In this document: positions 44,415-53,788 of the stretch, piece by piece | Layout of the letters: each line of letters starts with the position of its first letter | Position numbering within the stretch: position 1 is the stretch's first letter | NCBI RefSeq assembly: GCF_900176375.1 | Contig: NZ_FWYF01000001.1 | Coordinates: 1,436,449 to 1,500,448, forward strand | Origin: Reichenbachiella faecimaris | GTDB taxonomy: Bacteria > Bacteroidota > Bacteroidia > Cytophagales > Cyclobacteriaceae | Length of the DNA stretch: 64,000 nt | Direction: 5' to 3' | Translations under genes and position numbers: made by a program | The notes under the pieces: generated by a model | Database searches by the model: none | What the model saw: the letters and a program-made list of their open reading frames with translations, nothing else | Told to the model about the DNA's origin: nothing

Positions 44415-45134
44415 TTATCTTCTCTTCGATTCTGCCCATACATCGAACTGAGTTACAGCTGATCCGCCGATCATGTCTTTAGGTACTTCTACTACTACAG
44501 ACATTACATTAGTACCAGCGAAAGTGTCTGCTCCGCTTGCGTCGAATGAAGTAGCATACGCTTCACCGTCCGCAGGATCTGCCACGTCTAGCTGAAGCGA
44601 GTTGCCCACACCATTCACAATATCTACAAACTTGAAGAAGTCCATGAAAAATGGATCATCTCTTGAACCAGCAAATAGTTTGATGCCGCTGGCGGTACCA
44701 ATTTCTGCTGATTCTCCATAGGCAGTAACCAATGCTTCTACCCGTGGGCCACTATTTTCAATTGTACTTGCAGTGCCCGAAGCCGAAGGTGCTACTGGAC
44801 CAAAAGAAATGACCTTGCCATCTCTGAAAATAGTCTGGATCACCCAATCTTCTACTTGGTCGGCATCTGTATCAATGTTAAATTCATACATCACGTCTTC
44901 ATTGAAAGACAAATCTCCTGTTGCGGTTGGTGCCGTCAGTCCCTGCACATTGCAGACAAAAACATAATTGTCGCTAGAAGCAGGGCTTTCGAATGCATAA
45001 AAATCTGTGATGTCCGTATCTCCACTACCTGCGGTAAGAGACCCCACAGCAGGTGCATCAATGTGATCCGCTGCCCAAACGACAGTCAGCACCATAGCTA
45101 CCATGCTTAGACCTATTACAATTTTCTTTTTCAT
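44415..45134 (-). CDS. DUF4331 protein, N-terminal half only
   Basis: A 239-residue secreted protein with a signal peptide ending VVWA. The mature N-terminus DHIDAPAVG corresponds to SHREAPLI of full DUF4331 proteins, followed by DITDFYAFESPASSDNYVFV, DVMYEFNIDTDADQVEDWVI and AGSRDDPFFMDF. It ends at VWAESKRR, exactly where the N-terminal half of full-length proteins ends. It is the first gene of an operon that continues with the matching second half. Full DUF4331 proteins have unknown function. Confidence 0.9.
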   Translation of the reverse strand: MKKKIVIGLSMVAMVLTVVWAADHIDAPAVGSLTAGSGDTDITDFYAFESPASSDNYVFVCNVQGLTAPTATGDLSFNEDVMYEFNIDTDADQVEDWVIQTIFRDGKVISFGPVAPSASGTASTIENSGPRVEALVTAYGESAEIGTASGIKLFAGSRDDPFFMDFFKFVDIVNGVGNSLQLDVADPADGEAYATSFDASGADTFAGTNVMSVVVEVPKDMIGGSAVTQFDVWAESKRR

Positions 45135-45581
45135 AAGAATTAGATTTTAGTTAGAATAAATGTTAATTAAATGTGTCCGTCACATTTTGGGTAAGACCTA
45201 CGGAGTTCAAGACTGAATCGGATTTTGACGAGGAGATTTTTTTAGAAAAAAAATGAAAATAAGATGTGAAAACCCAAAATTAGAACCTAAAAATCGCTCA
45301 GCAAGAGGGTCAAAGGCTGTTTTTCACCCTGAAAAATTAAATGCTCTTATTTTGAATAATGATGAGGCTATCCTTTAATAAATAAGGAGTTTAAAAGGTG
45401 TGCGAAAGACTATTTAACCCGTTCTGTTTTAGAGAAATTGAGCTTCTGACGATCTATGGTTAGAGAAAGGATTTATTACGTCCATTTTATTCAGACATAA
45501 CAAATATGCTTGTTTAACTACTTTTTCCTAGGTGGTATTTTATGAAGAATATGCTGTCGAACTTGAAATATTATCCAGAGA
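45135..45581. other. Intergenic region upstream of the DUF4331 operon
   Basis: This 447-bp stretch holds no recognised gene. An inverted repeat AAATGTG (45169-45175) TCCGT CACATTT (45181-45187), about 35-53 bp before the DUF4331 start, may be a regulator site. The remainder is AT-rich with no further clear structure. Confidence 0.45.
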
Positions 45582-48500
45582 CTAGGTAGTTTTTGCTCCC
45601 AAAGTCACAAGCCCACTGATTCTTAGAAATAAGGCGAAAATAGCTCCCAGAGAACTGACAAGTGCGTTGATATCACTTAAGCCACTCACTTTTCCAAAGG
45701 AAACAAAAACGATCGAACTTATGATCACCAAAATAATAACAGATGACGCTACACTCCATTTACCTTTTTTGTTGGATTCAAGCTCCTTTTCTAAAGCTTC
45801 ATTGCTGTTTACTTCTGATAGTACAAAGTTGGTAAAGCTTTCATTGACCAAGCGTAGTGAATGATCATATTTCAAAATACCCTTATGCAGAAGCTCAATG
45901 ATCCCATCTGTGTTATTCGTATTCACATACTTATCTTTGGCTATGTCATAGACAATATGTCGCTCTTCTTGAGACAGTGAGTTCCATATTGAGAAATAAT
46001 AGGATGACGAAATTTCCTGCACATTCAATGTAAAATCCTCCTTAGAAATTTCCTTTGAGGCTTTAGCACCAGTATAGCGCCATTTGATTCTATCCAGAAA
46101 AACACCGTTACTCAACTCTGAGTGAAGTCCTTCTTCCAGCACTCCATCTGCCCCGCTTTCTATGATTTCTAGCGGAATTGTCATCTTATAAAACCCACCC
46201 ATGAGATGCATCCATTTTTTATAATCCACCATGATTTCATCCAGCTTGGATTTTATTTCCATATAGCCATCTGTACTTTTTGCTAAGTTTTTTTCTAGGC
46301 TTTGAATACATCCCTGATAAAATTGATAAATCTTTTTCGGGTTAATCTCAGACGAAATCACGACACGTATCGAAGGATTATCTACCATGCGTTGCAGTAT
46401 GAGCATTCTTTTTCTATTGTAGACCAAATCATTGTAGGCATACTCGAAATGCTCTATATATAGAAGAATGGGCTCTTTGACATGTTTCAAATCATGATTG
46501 AGTGCCTCTTCCAACAGCTTATGCCCTTTCTTTTCATTTGAAAAATTGGACATATTTAATATCACCCGCTTGACTTGCTCAGACTCTGATCCTGATCCTT
46601 TTTTCTGCTGATCACTCGAATTCTCAAATGCCTGATTATCCAAATCAAATAAGTCCAGACAAACAAAACGATCGGCCCTCTCGTTTTTTATTTTTTCTCG
46701 AATCTGAAATAGGTGTGATGAATTGACACTAATAATCAAACAGTTATTGAAAGAACTGATTTTCTGATCATCATACGCTGTGATCTCAACTATCTCTTGG
46801 GTAAAATCATCCAATCTTTTATCCGAGATCAGATGATCAACATAGTTCTTGAAGTCCAACCCGAATATTCTCTGCACTGCATATTCCATCACCCGATACG
46901 TAGCCAGCAGAAGTACCAGTAAAAAAATAACATGTGACCCACAATGTGGGTATATAATACTTGCAAGAGACTGAGGAGGAGTCGATATCTTCATTTTGGA
47001 ATCATTGAAATAAATACCACCCTTCGCATAAGACCAGTTGCCTTTTCTATCAACATCTGGAATATATCCCTGACTCATCACGCCATAATTGTCAAAATAA
47101 AACCTAAATGCCCCATAGTAATCTCCAAATAACCCACTCTTTGTTTCCTCCTTTTCTGCTCCAAATTCAAGTATGTTATACCCTTTGGGAATAACAAATC
47201 TGGCGGTTTGAAGTCGATCATCGGGCTTTATTTCAACTTGCTCTGAGTTTACAAAAACAAGGGAGTCAGGATTAAGGATCTTAAGATTCTTCATCTTTCC
47301 TACTAAACCATGCGGATCATTAATATTTTGTTTTTTTGGTATCTGTTTTGGTTCATAATAATTGTCCAGCTTTACCTTTTCCCATTGATCATTCTTCCTT
47401 TTGATCGAAAGAATGTTGGTTTTGTACAAAATCTCCTTCTCCTTTTTGAAATTGATCGTGAAGAAGGTAAGAGGAGGAAGAATAGATAAAATCAAAACCC
47501 ATGACAGAGCATAGTATTTATAGATTGTAAATTTTTTGAATTTGTACGGATTCTTTTTGTTTTCTGTAGCCGCACTATTGCTGGTATATAATTCTTTGAT
47601 CAGTGGATAAAAAAGCAACCCTAACAATAACAGTAGGACAACCAGAGAAACCCAAAAAGGAATAGAAATAATCCAATCTTCATACTGAGCCCGTAATGTA
47701 TGAGCTCCATATCCTAAGAACCCTAATAATAAGAGACCTATGGCTAGCAGGTACAAGGTCTTGTACCTATTGCTTATTGAAAATAAGGTATGTATTTTTT
47801 GTTCGTAGGGAAGATTTGTAGCAAGTATCAAGTAGTGAACAGCGATCAGCAAAAGCACTACAAAAAGAAGTGAAAAAATTAAAGTGTCTGGATTATGACC
47901 TGAAGTAAAAAAACTCAAAATCAGGTAGATCACAGCCAGCAGATTAGTCGATAAAAGCCTCAAATAAATTCTTTCGTATTTGCCATCACTATCGTAATAC
48001 GGCCTAAGCCAATTGAATGGGAAAATTCGCTGCTTTAATTTGCTTCTCTTTGAGGTAAGCAGATAAATAACGAAAAAGAAGCACGTGATGAAAATATAAA
48101 AAACAACCTGCATGGATATGGTCACATTCATGGCAATCACATTTGGTGATCTGATATATTGATGGTCAACAAATGCTGCCATGTAAAGACCAGGGAGATT
48201 TTTCATTGGGAGCACGCGTACATAATGATTCAATCCGGCATACATCACTGAAGTAAAATGCGACACCCCACTTTCAATAAAGGGATCAAAAGTATTGTAG
48301 GTTTCATCCAGAAAATTCTCGTTTAGGTTTCTGGTCTTATCCGAATGGAACAAGGTATTTCCATTCTCATCAAAAATGCAAAACCCATATCCAATCTCCA
48401 TAATGGGATCAATTAACGTAACGAATGGCCCGCTTCTGGCCAAAACTGGGTATTTTTCATTTCCAGAAGGTATTCCAATAGCAATCTCATAAGTGCCATC

Positions 48501-49847
48501 CAGCACAGATCTGATAGACTCTATGGCAATTGTATCCTTATCTTGGACACCACTAGTCGATAAAGATTCCCTGGAGTAAACTATGGGTTCTTTGTTTATG
48601 ATATCCATGACGTAACTTCTATGGCTCAAATCCGGACCCGTTTTACTCACTTCTGACCTAGGAGATAGCTGTATTTTCATGCGAGCCTTTGAATCCGTCC
48701 AAAAATAGAGATTGGCATAGCCGTAGTCCTCCCAGCTCAGATGTGCATTTTTTAAACAAAAGAAATTTGAAACAGCATCATAATGTCCCAGTTCAAAGTC
48801 CTTAAGGAAGTCAATGCTTTCCAACTTTGCTTTACCACCCATCTGATCCGAACTGTGCAGTATATCTAGTTTATTATCTGTCTGGTTTCGAATAAACTTC
48901 ATCCTATCAAGCATCGAATCAAGTTCTTGATAAAAACCATCACTGACTCTATCGGCTAGCCTACCTAGCTTTCTCTCCTGATTCTCTTGTTCATAGATTA
49001 GATTAGAACTATAAAACAAGAATAGAATGAGCAGAATGGCAGTCCCCATGACGATCGAAATGCCAGTCAAGAAAATATCCGATATGTGCAGCCGTTCCAA
49101 ATTGCTCATTACTCTAAGCTTGAGCAAAGGCAAACTAATGATCATCATGATAATCAAGATGGTTATCAGCGTAATTGTAAATACCGAAACCTCGCGCTTT
49201 CGTTCATTAAATTTCGATTTGTTGACAAATCCAGTCAGATAAATATTATTTTCCCCGCGCAGCAGAGAGTTGAAAACCACATAATCTTCATAACCAAGAT
49301 TGATCTCAAAAAAACTCTGGGCTTTAAACTGAAAAAAACTTGAATCTCGTTGTAGCCGCGTGCCACCTACTGTACTGTTGGTATACAGTATTTCTTGTGT
49401 CTGACCCTCATCAGAAAACTGACGAATTGTGATAAAATCAAAAACATCTTCGCGATGGATGAGTGGATTCGCAAAAATTTCTTTGATGTCCTGTTGATAG
49501 GTATAGGCACATGAACCATCAAAGTAATAGAAAATGACACTTCCGTGTGAAATCTTATAAAGCGTGTCCTTGCTTGGTTTCTCAGCATCTTCCAGATGTT
49601 TGAACTCGCCAGTTGATGTATTCTCACCCTTATTGTACAAAATCTCATTCAATTTAGACTGACTGATTTTATACAAGGAATTAAGTCTTGATTCGATGTT
49701 TTTGTTCGTCTGCAACAATACCCGCATATTATTGAGAACCAACTCCTTTTCATTGCTCTTCACATACACAAAAAAATAGTACATGAATACCACAGATATG
49801 AGAATCAAAGTAGGAAACAACGCCCACCATTTGTTTTTAACAGCCAT
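45582..49847 (-). CDS. Giant multi-domain membrane sensor-like protein (1421 residues)
   Basis: No single family covers this protein. After an N-terminal helix (about 8-28) comes an extracytoplasmic domain (about 30-225), two membrane helices (about 220-290), and a second larger extracytoplasmic region resembling double Cache (to about 600; GYGFCIFDENGNTLFHSD is Cache-like). Then come six or more membrane helices (about 605-790), a third loop domain and another helix near 1000. The cytosolic region (about 1010-1350) shows a Walker-B-like PILLYIEHFEY and sensor-like IRVVISSEINP but no P-loop, then a winged-helix-like piece (QEERHIVYDIAKDKYV). Two helices end the protein. It is neither a kinase nor a cyclase; it may be a degenerate STAND-type signalling protein. 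Confidence 0.75.
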   Translation of the reverse strand: MAVKNKWWALFPTLILISVVFMYYFFVYVKSNEKELVLNNMRVLLQTNKNIESRLNSLYKISQSKLNEILYNKGENTSTGEFKHLEDAEKPSKDTLYKISHGSVIFYYFDGSCAYTYQQDIKEIFANPLIHREDVFDFITIRQFSDEGQTQEILYTNSTVGGTRLQRDSSFFQFKAQSFFEINLGYEDYVVFNSLLRGENNIYLTGFVNKSKFNERKREVSVFTITLITILIIMMIISLPLLKLRVMSNLERLHISDIFLTGISIVMGTAILLILFLFYSSNLIYEQENQERKLGRLADRVSDGFYQELDSMLDRMKFIRNQTDNKLDILHSSDQMGGKAKLESIDFLKDFELGHYDAVSNFFCLKNAHLSWEDYGYANLYFWTDSKARMKIQLSPRSEVSKTGPDLSHRSYVMDIINKEPIVYSRESLSTSGVQDKDTIAIESIRSVLDGTYEIAIGIPSGNEKYPVLARSGPFVTLIDPIMEIGYGFCIFDENGNTLFHSDKTRNLNENFLDETYNTFDPFIESGVSHFTSVMYAGLNHYVRVLPMKNLPGLYMAAFVDHQYIRSPNVIAMNVTISMQVVFYIFITCFFFVIYLLTSKRSKLKQRIFPFNWLRPYYDSDGKYERIYLRLLSTNLLAVIYLILSFFTSGHNPDTLIFSLLFVVLLLIAVHYLILATNLPYEQKIHTLFSISNRYKTLYLLAIGLLLLGFLGYGAHTLRAQYEDWIISIPFWVSLVVLLLLLGLLFYPLIKELYTSNSAATENKKNPYKFKKFTIYKYYALSWVLILSILPPLTFFTINFKKEKEILYKTNILSIKRKNDQWEKVKLDNYYEPKQIPKKQNINDPHGLVGKMKNLKILNPDSLVFVNSEQVEIKPDDRLQTARFVIPKGYNILEFGAEKEETKSGLFGDYYGAFRFYFDNYGVMSQGYIPDVDRKGNWSYAKGGIYFNDSKMKISTPPQSLASIIYPHCGSHVIFLLVLLLATYRVMEYAVQRIFGLDFKNYVDHLISDKRLDDFTQEIVEITAYDDQKISSFNNCLIISVNSSHLFQIREKIKNERADRFVCLDLFDLDNQAFENSSDQQKKGSGSESEQVKRVILNMSNFSNEKKGHKLLEEALNHDLKHVKEPILLYIEHFEYAYNDLVYNRKRMLILQRMVDNPSIRVVISSEINPKKIYQFYQGCIQSLEKNLAKSTDGYMEIKSKLDEIMVDYKKWMHLMGGFYKMTIPLEIIESGADGVLEEGLHSELSNGVFLDRIKWRYTGAKASKEISKEDFTLNVQEISSSYYFSIWNSLSQEERHIVYDIAKDKYVNTNNTDGIIELLHKGILKYDHSLRLVNESFTNFVLSEVNSNEALEKELESNKKGKWSVASSVIILVIISSIVFVSFGKVSGLSDINALVSSLGAIFALFLRISGLVTLGAKTT

Positions 49848-50346
49848 TCTTAGAGATTAAAATATTATATAGCAACAGAATAAATACTTACTAGTCTGGA
49901 ATACCAAACGCTGCAGTTTTCCAACTGCTTTTGGTTTCGACAGAAAATGTCTCAATGACTATCTGAAGAAATACCCTTCCTACAAATGCTTTTAATTATC
50001 TCAGAAATGCCGCTGATGCTTATCCATATACATTTAGGTGATTTGCCCTAAAATACGGAATGCTTGCCTCAGCATAATAATAGCCTATTTTAGGTCAATA
50101 TCAAAGGATTAGAAGTTTGATTTTAGATGTCCAGAAGCAGGCGCTGATACAGATTAATCCTTGCATTGTCCTCTTGACGGCTTCTATCATAAAAAGAGTC
50201 CCCGTATAAAACTTTTCGAGCTTTCCAGAAGTCTACAAGTCGAATACTAAGCAACGGATTAAAACAGATATCTTCCATCCGTGTATTTATTATTCTTAAT
50301 TTTCCAGTTAGTTCATAGATTAACCCTTTAATAAATTCAAAAACTC
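49848..50346. other. Intergenic region between the giant protein and M16 genes
   Basis: A 499-bp region. It contains a perfect 9-bp inverted repeat (CCTAAAATA 50047-50055, TATTTTAGG 50086-50094) and a small minus-strand reading frame (50123-50278). The rest shows no recognised element. Confidence 0.5.
50123..50278 (-). CDS. Possible small ORF, 51 residues
   Basis: Starts at ATG 50278 and reads MEDICFNPLLSIRLVDFWKA, ending NLYQRLLLDI. The same frame stays open upstream for about 20 more codons without a normal start (EFIKGLIYELTGKLRI), so it may be a truncated gene. It has hydrophobic and aromatic spacing like a real protein and no match that I know. Low confidence without comparative data. 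Confidence 0.35.
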   Translation of the reverse strand: MEDICFNPLLSIRLVDFWKARKVLYGDSFYDRSRQEDNARINLYQRLLLDI

Positions 50347-51720
50347 ATGAAAACAATTAAACTCTTGACTTTGGGATTGCTTTTCGCTTCGGCATCCACT
50401 TTTGCCCAGCAAAAACTCCCTGACAATTTCTTTTTAGAAACACTTGACAATGGCCTGGAAGTCCTCACGATTGAGGACAATACTGTACCATTGGCCACCA
50501 TCGAAATTACCGTGCGCAATGGCGGCTATACCGAGTCGCCCGAATTTGATGGGCTATCCCACCTTTACGAGCACATGTTCTTCAAGGCCAACAAAGATTT
50601 ACCTTCACAAGAAGCATTTCTTGAGCGTACCAAAGAGTTAGGTATCGTGTTCAATGGCACTACTTCTGGAGAGCGAGTGAATTATTTCGTAACCCTCAGC
50701 AATTTAAAATTGCAGGAAGGCATGGAGTTTATGAACTCCGCCATTCGCTATCCACTATTTGATGAACAAGAAATGAAGAACGAAAACCCCGTAGTAGATG
50801 GCGAATTCCAACGTGCCGAATCCAATCCAGTCTTTTTCTTGTTTCAAGATAGTGATCGGAAAATGTGGGGTGATTTATACAGTCGCAAAAATGTGATTGG
50901 TGATCACGATGTGATTCTTTCCGCAACCACCGAAAAAATGAAGATCGTGCAGGGCAAGTACTACCATCCTAACAATTCCATCTTGGTAGTAGCAGGAGAC
51001 GTGGATCACAATGAAGTTTTAGCAAAGGCGAATGCCGTATTTGGCGACTGGAAACCTTCCGATTTTGATCCATTTGAAAAATATCCTATTCCAGAATTTG
51101 AGCCTTTAAAGAAAGATTCCTATTTCATTACTGAAAATGAAAATGCACAAACACCAATCGCATTAATTCGATACCATGGGCCTGATACTAGAAATGATAT
51201 TCCAGCCACCTATGCAGCAGATGTGTTTAGCTTCATTTTATCACAGAGATCATCTAAGCTTCAACAAAACCTAATAGAGAGCGGCCTTGCTATGAATGTC
51301 AATGTTGGCTACTCAACCAACAAGTATGTTGGGCCCATTTATATTTTCATGGTACCCAATCCGGCCAAAATCACAGAGGCGTTTGCAGTATTGGAACAGG
51401 AGATGGCACAATGGGATACTGACGATTATTTTACAGATGAGCAATTGGAAACAGCTAAAAATATGCTGGCCATTCAAGATGCTTATAGCAAGGAGCAGAC
51501 TTCACAATTTATTCATACGGTAACCTATTGGTGGTCGTCGGCCAGTATAGACTACTACACAAACTATGTAGAAAATCTTAACAAGGTAACTCGGGAAGAC
51601 ATCAAAAAATTTGTTAGAAACTACGTCAAAAACAAACCAAGCGTTACTGGTTTATTGGTGTCGCCTGACATGAAAGAAAACATGGAACTCAACTCATTAC
51701 AAGCCTACCTAAAGAAATAA
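50347..51720 (+). CDS. M16-family zinc peptidase, catalytically complete
   Basis: A 457-residue secreted peptidase with a signal peptide ending FAQQ. The inverted zinc motif HLYEH is at 72-76 (SHLYEHMFFKA), with the downstream Glu at 153 (GEFQR), 77 residues after the second His, as the family requires. The C-terminal M16 half (NNSILVVAGDV and later) supplies the second clam-shell lobe. Substrates are small unfolded peptides. The next gene, 4 bp after the stop, encodes a homologue without the zinc motif; such pairs form a heterodimer or heterotetramer. Confidence 0.92.
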   Translation: MKTIKLLTLGLLFASASTFAQQKLPDNFFLETLDNGLEVLTIEDNTVPLATIEITVRNGGYTESPEFDGLSHLYEHMFFKANKDLPSQEAFLERTKELGIVFNGTTSGERVNYFVTLSNLKLQEGMEFMNSAIRYPLFDEQEMKNENPVVDGEFQRAESNPVFFLFQDSDRKMWGDLYSRKNVIGDHDVILSATTEKMKIVQGKYYHPNNSILVVAGDVDHNEVLAKANAVFGDWKPSDFDPFEKYPIPEFEPLKKDSYFITENENAQTPIALIRYHGPDTRNDIPATYAADVFSFILSQRSSKLQQNLIESGLAMNVNVGYSTNKYVGPIYIFMVPNPAKITEAFAVLEQEMAQWDTDDYFTDEQLETAKNMLAIQDAYSKEQTSQFIHTVTYWWSSASIDYYTNYVENLNKVTREDIKKFVRNYVKNKPSVTGLLVSPDMKENMELNSLQAYLKK

Positions 51721-51724
51721 GATC

Positions 51725-53065
51725 ATGAAGAATATTATGAAATTCAATATAGCTCTGCTTGCCTTTTTTGGTTTGATGAGCCCAACTTTTGCACAAACGC
51801 AAGAGTTTGATGTAAAGGGCCTTAAAGTCATTTACAAGTCTGTGCCTAAAGAAATCGTGAGTGCCAGATTATTTATTAGTGGCGGCACGGCCAACTATTC
51901 ATTGGAACAAAGTGGTATAGAAGACTTCGCTTTGCAACTGGCTGTGACGGGTGGGACAACCAACATGGATAAACTGGCCTACAGCACGGCACTAGAGCAA
52001 ATGAGCACCACAGTGGCAGCAGGAACGAACTACGACTATGGCCAGATCAATATGAGATGTGTGAAACAAAATTGGGACGCATCCTGGGATTTGTTTGTTG
52101 ACGCCATCATGAATCCCGTTTTTGATGATCAGCAGTATCAGCTATTGAAAGATCAGTTGATTTCAGCAGCCAAACAAAATGATGCAGATCCTGATCAAAG
52201 TTTAACTCAAGCGGCCATGGCCAATGTTTTTAAAGGTAAAAACTATGAGAAAAACCCAAACGGCACGGCTGCTTCACTGGAGACCTTGTCGTTAGAAGAT
52301 TTGAAATCCTATTACAAAAAAATATTAGGTAAGGACAGGAGTTTCTTGGTTATTGTAGGTGATTTGGATGTAGCTGATTTGAAAAAGAAAATAGGTGCTT
52401 CATTGGCCAAGCTGCCAAAAGGCACGCTGCCACCTGCTGAAGAAAGAAATATGCTTGGAGAGATTTCGAACAAAATCAATGACAGAGATATTGCAACTAA
52501 TTATATCGCTGGTGTAATGAGTGCCCCCACTCTTTCATCCGAAGATGGTACAGCCATGATGATCGCAATGAGTATTTTGAGCGAACGCTATTTTGTAGAA
52601 TTGCGAACCAAAAGAAGTTTGTCCTATGCACCTTATTCTTATTATGACAATGGCAAGGTGACGAATCCATACAATTGGATTTACATCTCTACTACTGACC
52701 CAAAACAGTCCATCCAGGTGATGGTGGATGAAATCAGTAAACTGAAAAAAGAAGGCTTTGATGAAAAGGAACTGATCAACAAAAAGCAAAGCTACCTCAC
52801 ACAGTTCTATATGGGACAAGAAACATTGTCATCCCAATCTCAAAGTCTGGGAAGCAATGAACTCAAAGGAGGCTGGGAAATGTCAGAAGACTTTACCGAA
52901 CGCGTGAACGCCGTTTCACTAGAAGACATCAATCGAGTAATAGACAAGTATACAGATGTGATCAGCTGGACTTATTTGGGTAAGGCCGATATGGTAAAAG
53001 AAGAAGATTTCTTACAGCCTGGCAAAGTACCTGATTCAGTAAAAATGGAATCAGAAGAAAATTAA
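51725..53065 (+). CDS. M16-family peptidase-like partner, no zinc motif
   Basis: A 446-residue secreted protein with a signal peptide (FNIALLAFFGLMSPTFAQ). It has the M16 fold, with RSFLVIVGDLDVADLKKKI in the middle and the RTKRSLSYAPYSY arm of the C-terminal lobe. The HxxEH site is replaced: GIEDFALQLAVTGGT stands where GLSHLYEHM occurs in the partner. It is therefore a structural or substrate-binding subunit of the active peptidase encoded 4 bp upstream. Confidence 0.9.
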   Translation: MKNIMKFNIALLAFFGLMSPTFAQTQEFDVKGLKVIYKSVPKEIVSARLFISGGTANYSLEQSGIEDFALQLAVTGGTTNMDKLAYSTALEQMSTTVAAGTNYDYGQINMRCVKQNWDASWDLFVDAIMNPVFDDQQYQLLKDQLISAAKQNDADPDQSLTQAAMANVFKGKNYEKNPNGTAASLETLSLEDLKSYYKKILGKDRSFLVIVGDLDVADLKKKIGASLAKLPKGTLPPAEERNMLGEISNKINDRDIATNYIAGVMSAPTLSSEDGTAMMIAMSILSERYFVELRTKRSLSYAPYSYYDNGKVTNPYNWIYISTTDPKQSIQVMVDEISKLKKEGFDEKELINKKQSYLTQFYMGQETLSSQSQSLGSNELKGGWEMSEDFTERVNAVSLEDINRVIDKYTDVISWTYLGKADMVKEEDFLQPGKVPDSVKMESEEN

Positions 53066-53075
53066 GCCCACAAAG

Positions 53076-53104
53076 CTCCCCTCTTACAAAGGGGAGTTTT
53101 GTTT
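53076..53104 (+). terminator. Rho-independent terminator after the M16 pair
   Basis: A 7-bp stem (CTCCCCT 53076-53082, AGGGGAG 53090-53096), loop CTTACAA, then TTTTGTTT. It lies 10 bp after the stop of the inactive M16 gene. Confidence 0.85.
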
Positions 53105-53190
53105 ATAAATAACCCTCTCTTTTTTCCTATTCAGACACCATCCCTGCACTCTGGTTTGTATATTTACTTATTTAAACTAAATATCTAACT

Positions 53191-53691
53191 ATGGCTTCCA
53201 TAACACTAAAAGGCAATACGATCAATACCATTGGCCATCTACCTGCAAACGGTTCGCAAGCTCCAGATTTTGACCTGGTGAAAAATGACCTTTCACATAT
53301 CTCTCTGGCTGATTACAAAGGTTCGCGTGTGATTCTTAATATATTTCCAAGTATTGACACAGGTATCTGTGCAGCCTCTGTTCGCACTTTTAATGAAAAG
53401 GCTAGTGGACTGGCAAATACCAAAATTCTATGTATCTCTCGTGATTTGCCATTCGCACAAGCCAGATTTTGCGGAGCTGAAGGTATTGACAGTGTTGAGA
53501 CGGTTTCGGATTTCACAACAGGTCAGTTTGGGAAGGACTATGAGGTAACCATCATAGATGGTCCCATGGCTCATCTTCATTCAAGAGCCATTGTGATCCT
53601 CGACGAAAACCATACAGTAATTTATTCAGAGCAAGTACCAGAGATCGTTCAAGACCCTGATTTCGAAAAGGCACTAGCTGCTTTGGCATAA
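53191..53691 (+). CDS. tpx: Thiol peroxidase
   Basis: A 166-residue atypical 2-Cys peroxiredoxin that reduces lipid hydroperoxides with thioredoxin as reductant. The active-site segment is PSIDTGICAAS with the peroxidatic Cys at 60 (TxxC pattern), and the resolving Cys is at 94 in DLPFAQARFCGAEG. It has the usual N-terminal TLKGNTINTIG. It acts in the cytosol or periplasm; no signal peptide is seen. Transcribed alone. Confidence 0.95.
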   Translation: MASITLKGNTINTIGHLPANGSQAPDFDLVKNDLSHISLADYKGSRVILNIFPSIDTGICAASVRTFNEKASGLANTKILCISRDLPFAQARFCGAEGIDSVETVSDFTTGQFGKDYEVTIIDGPMAHLHSRAIVILDENHTVIYSEQVPEIVQDPDFEKALAALA

Positions 53692-53788
53692 GCCCATTCA
53701 TTGAAAGCCCATTGTATGCCATTGAGCTAATTTATTGATTCCTTTCATCCCAGTGCTGTATTTTACTTTGGAGCTAAAGAATCAATAG

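Noticed and set aside
45582-49847. Sensor histidine kinase
   Set aside because: No HisKA His box, no N, G1 or G2 boxes; the cytosolic part shows only Walker-B-like and sensor-like pieces without a P-loop.
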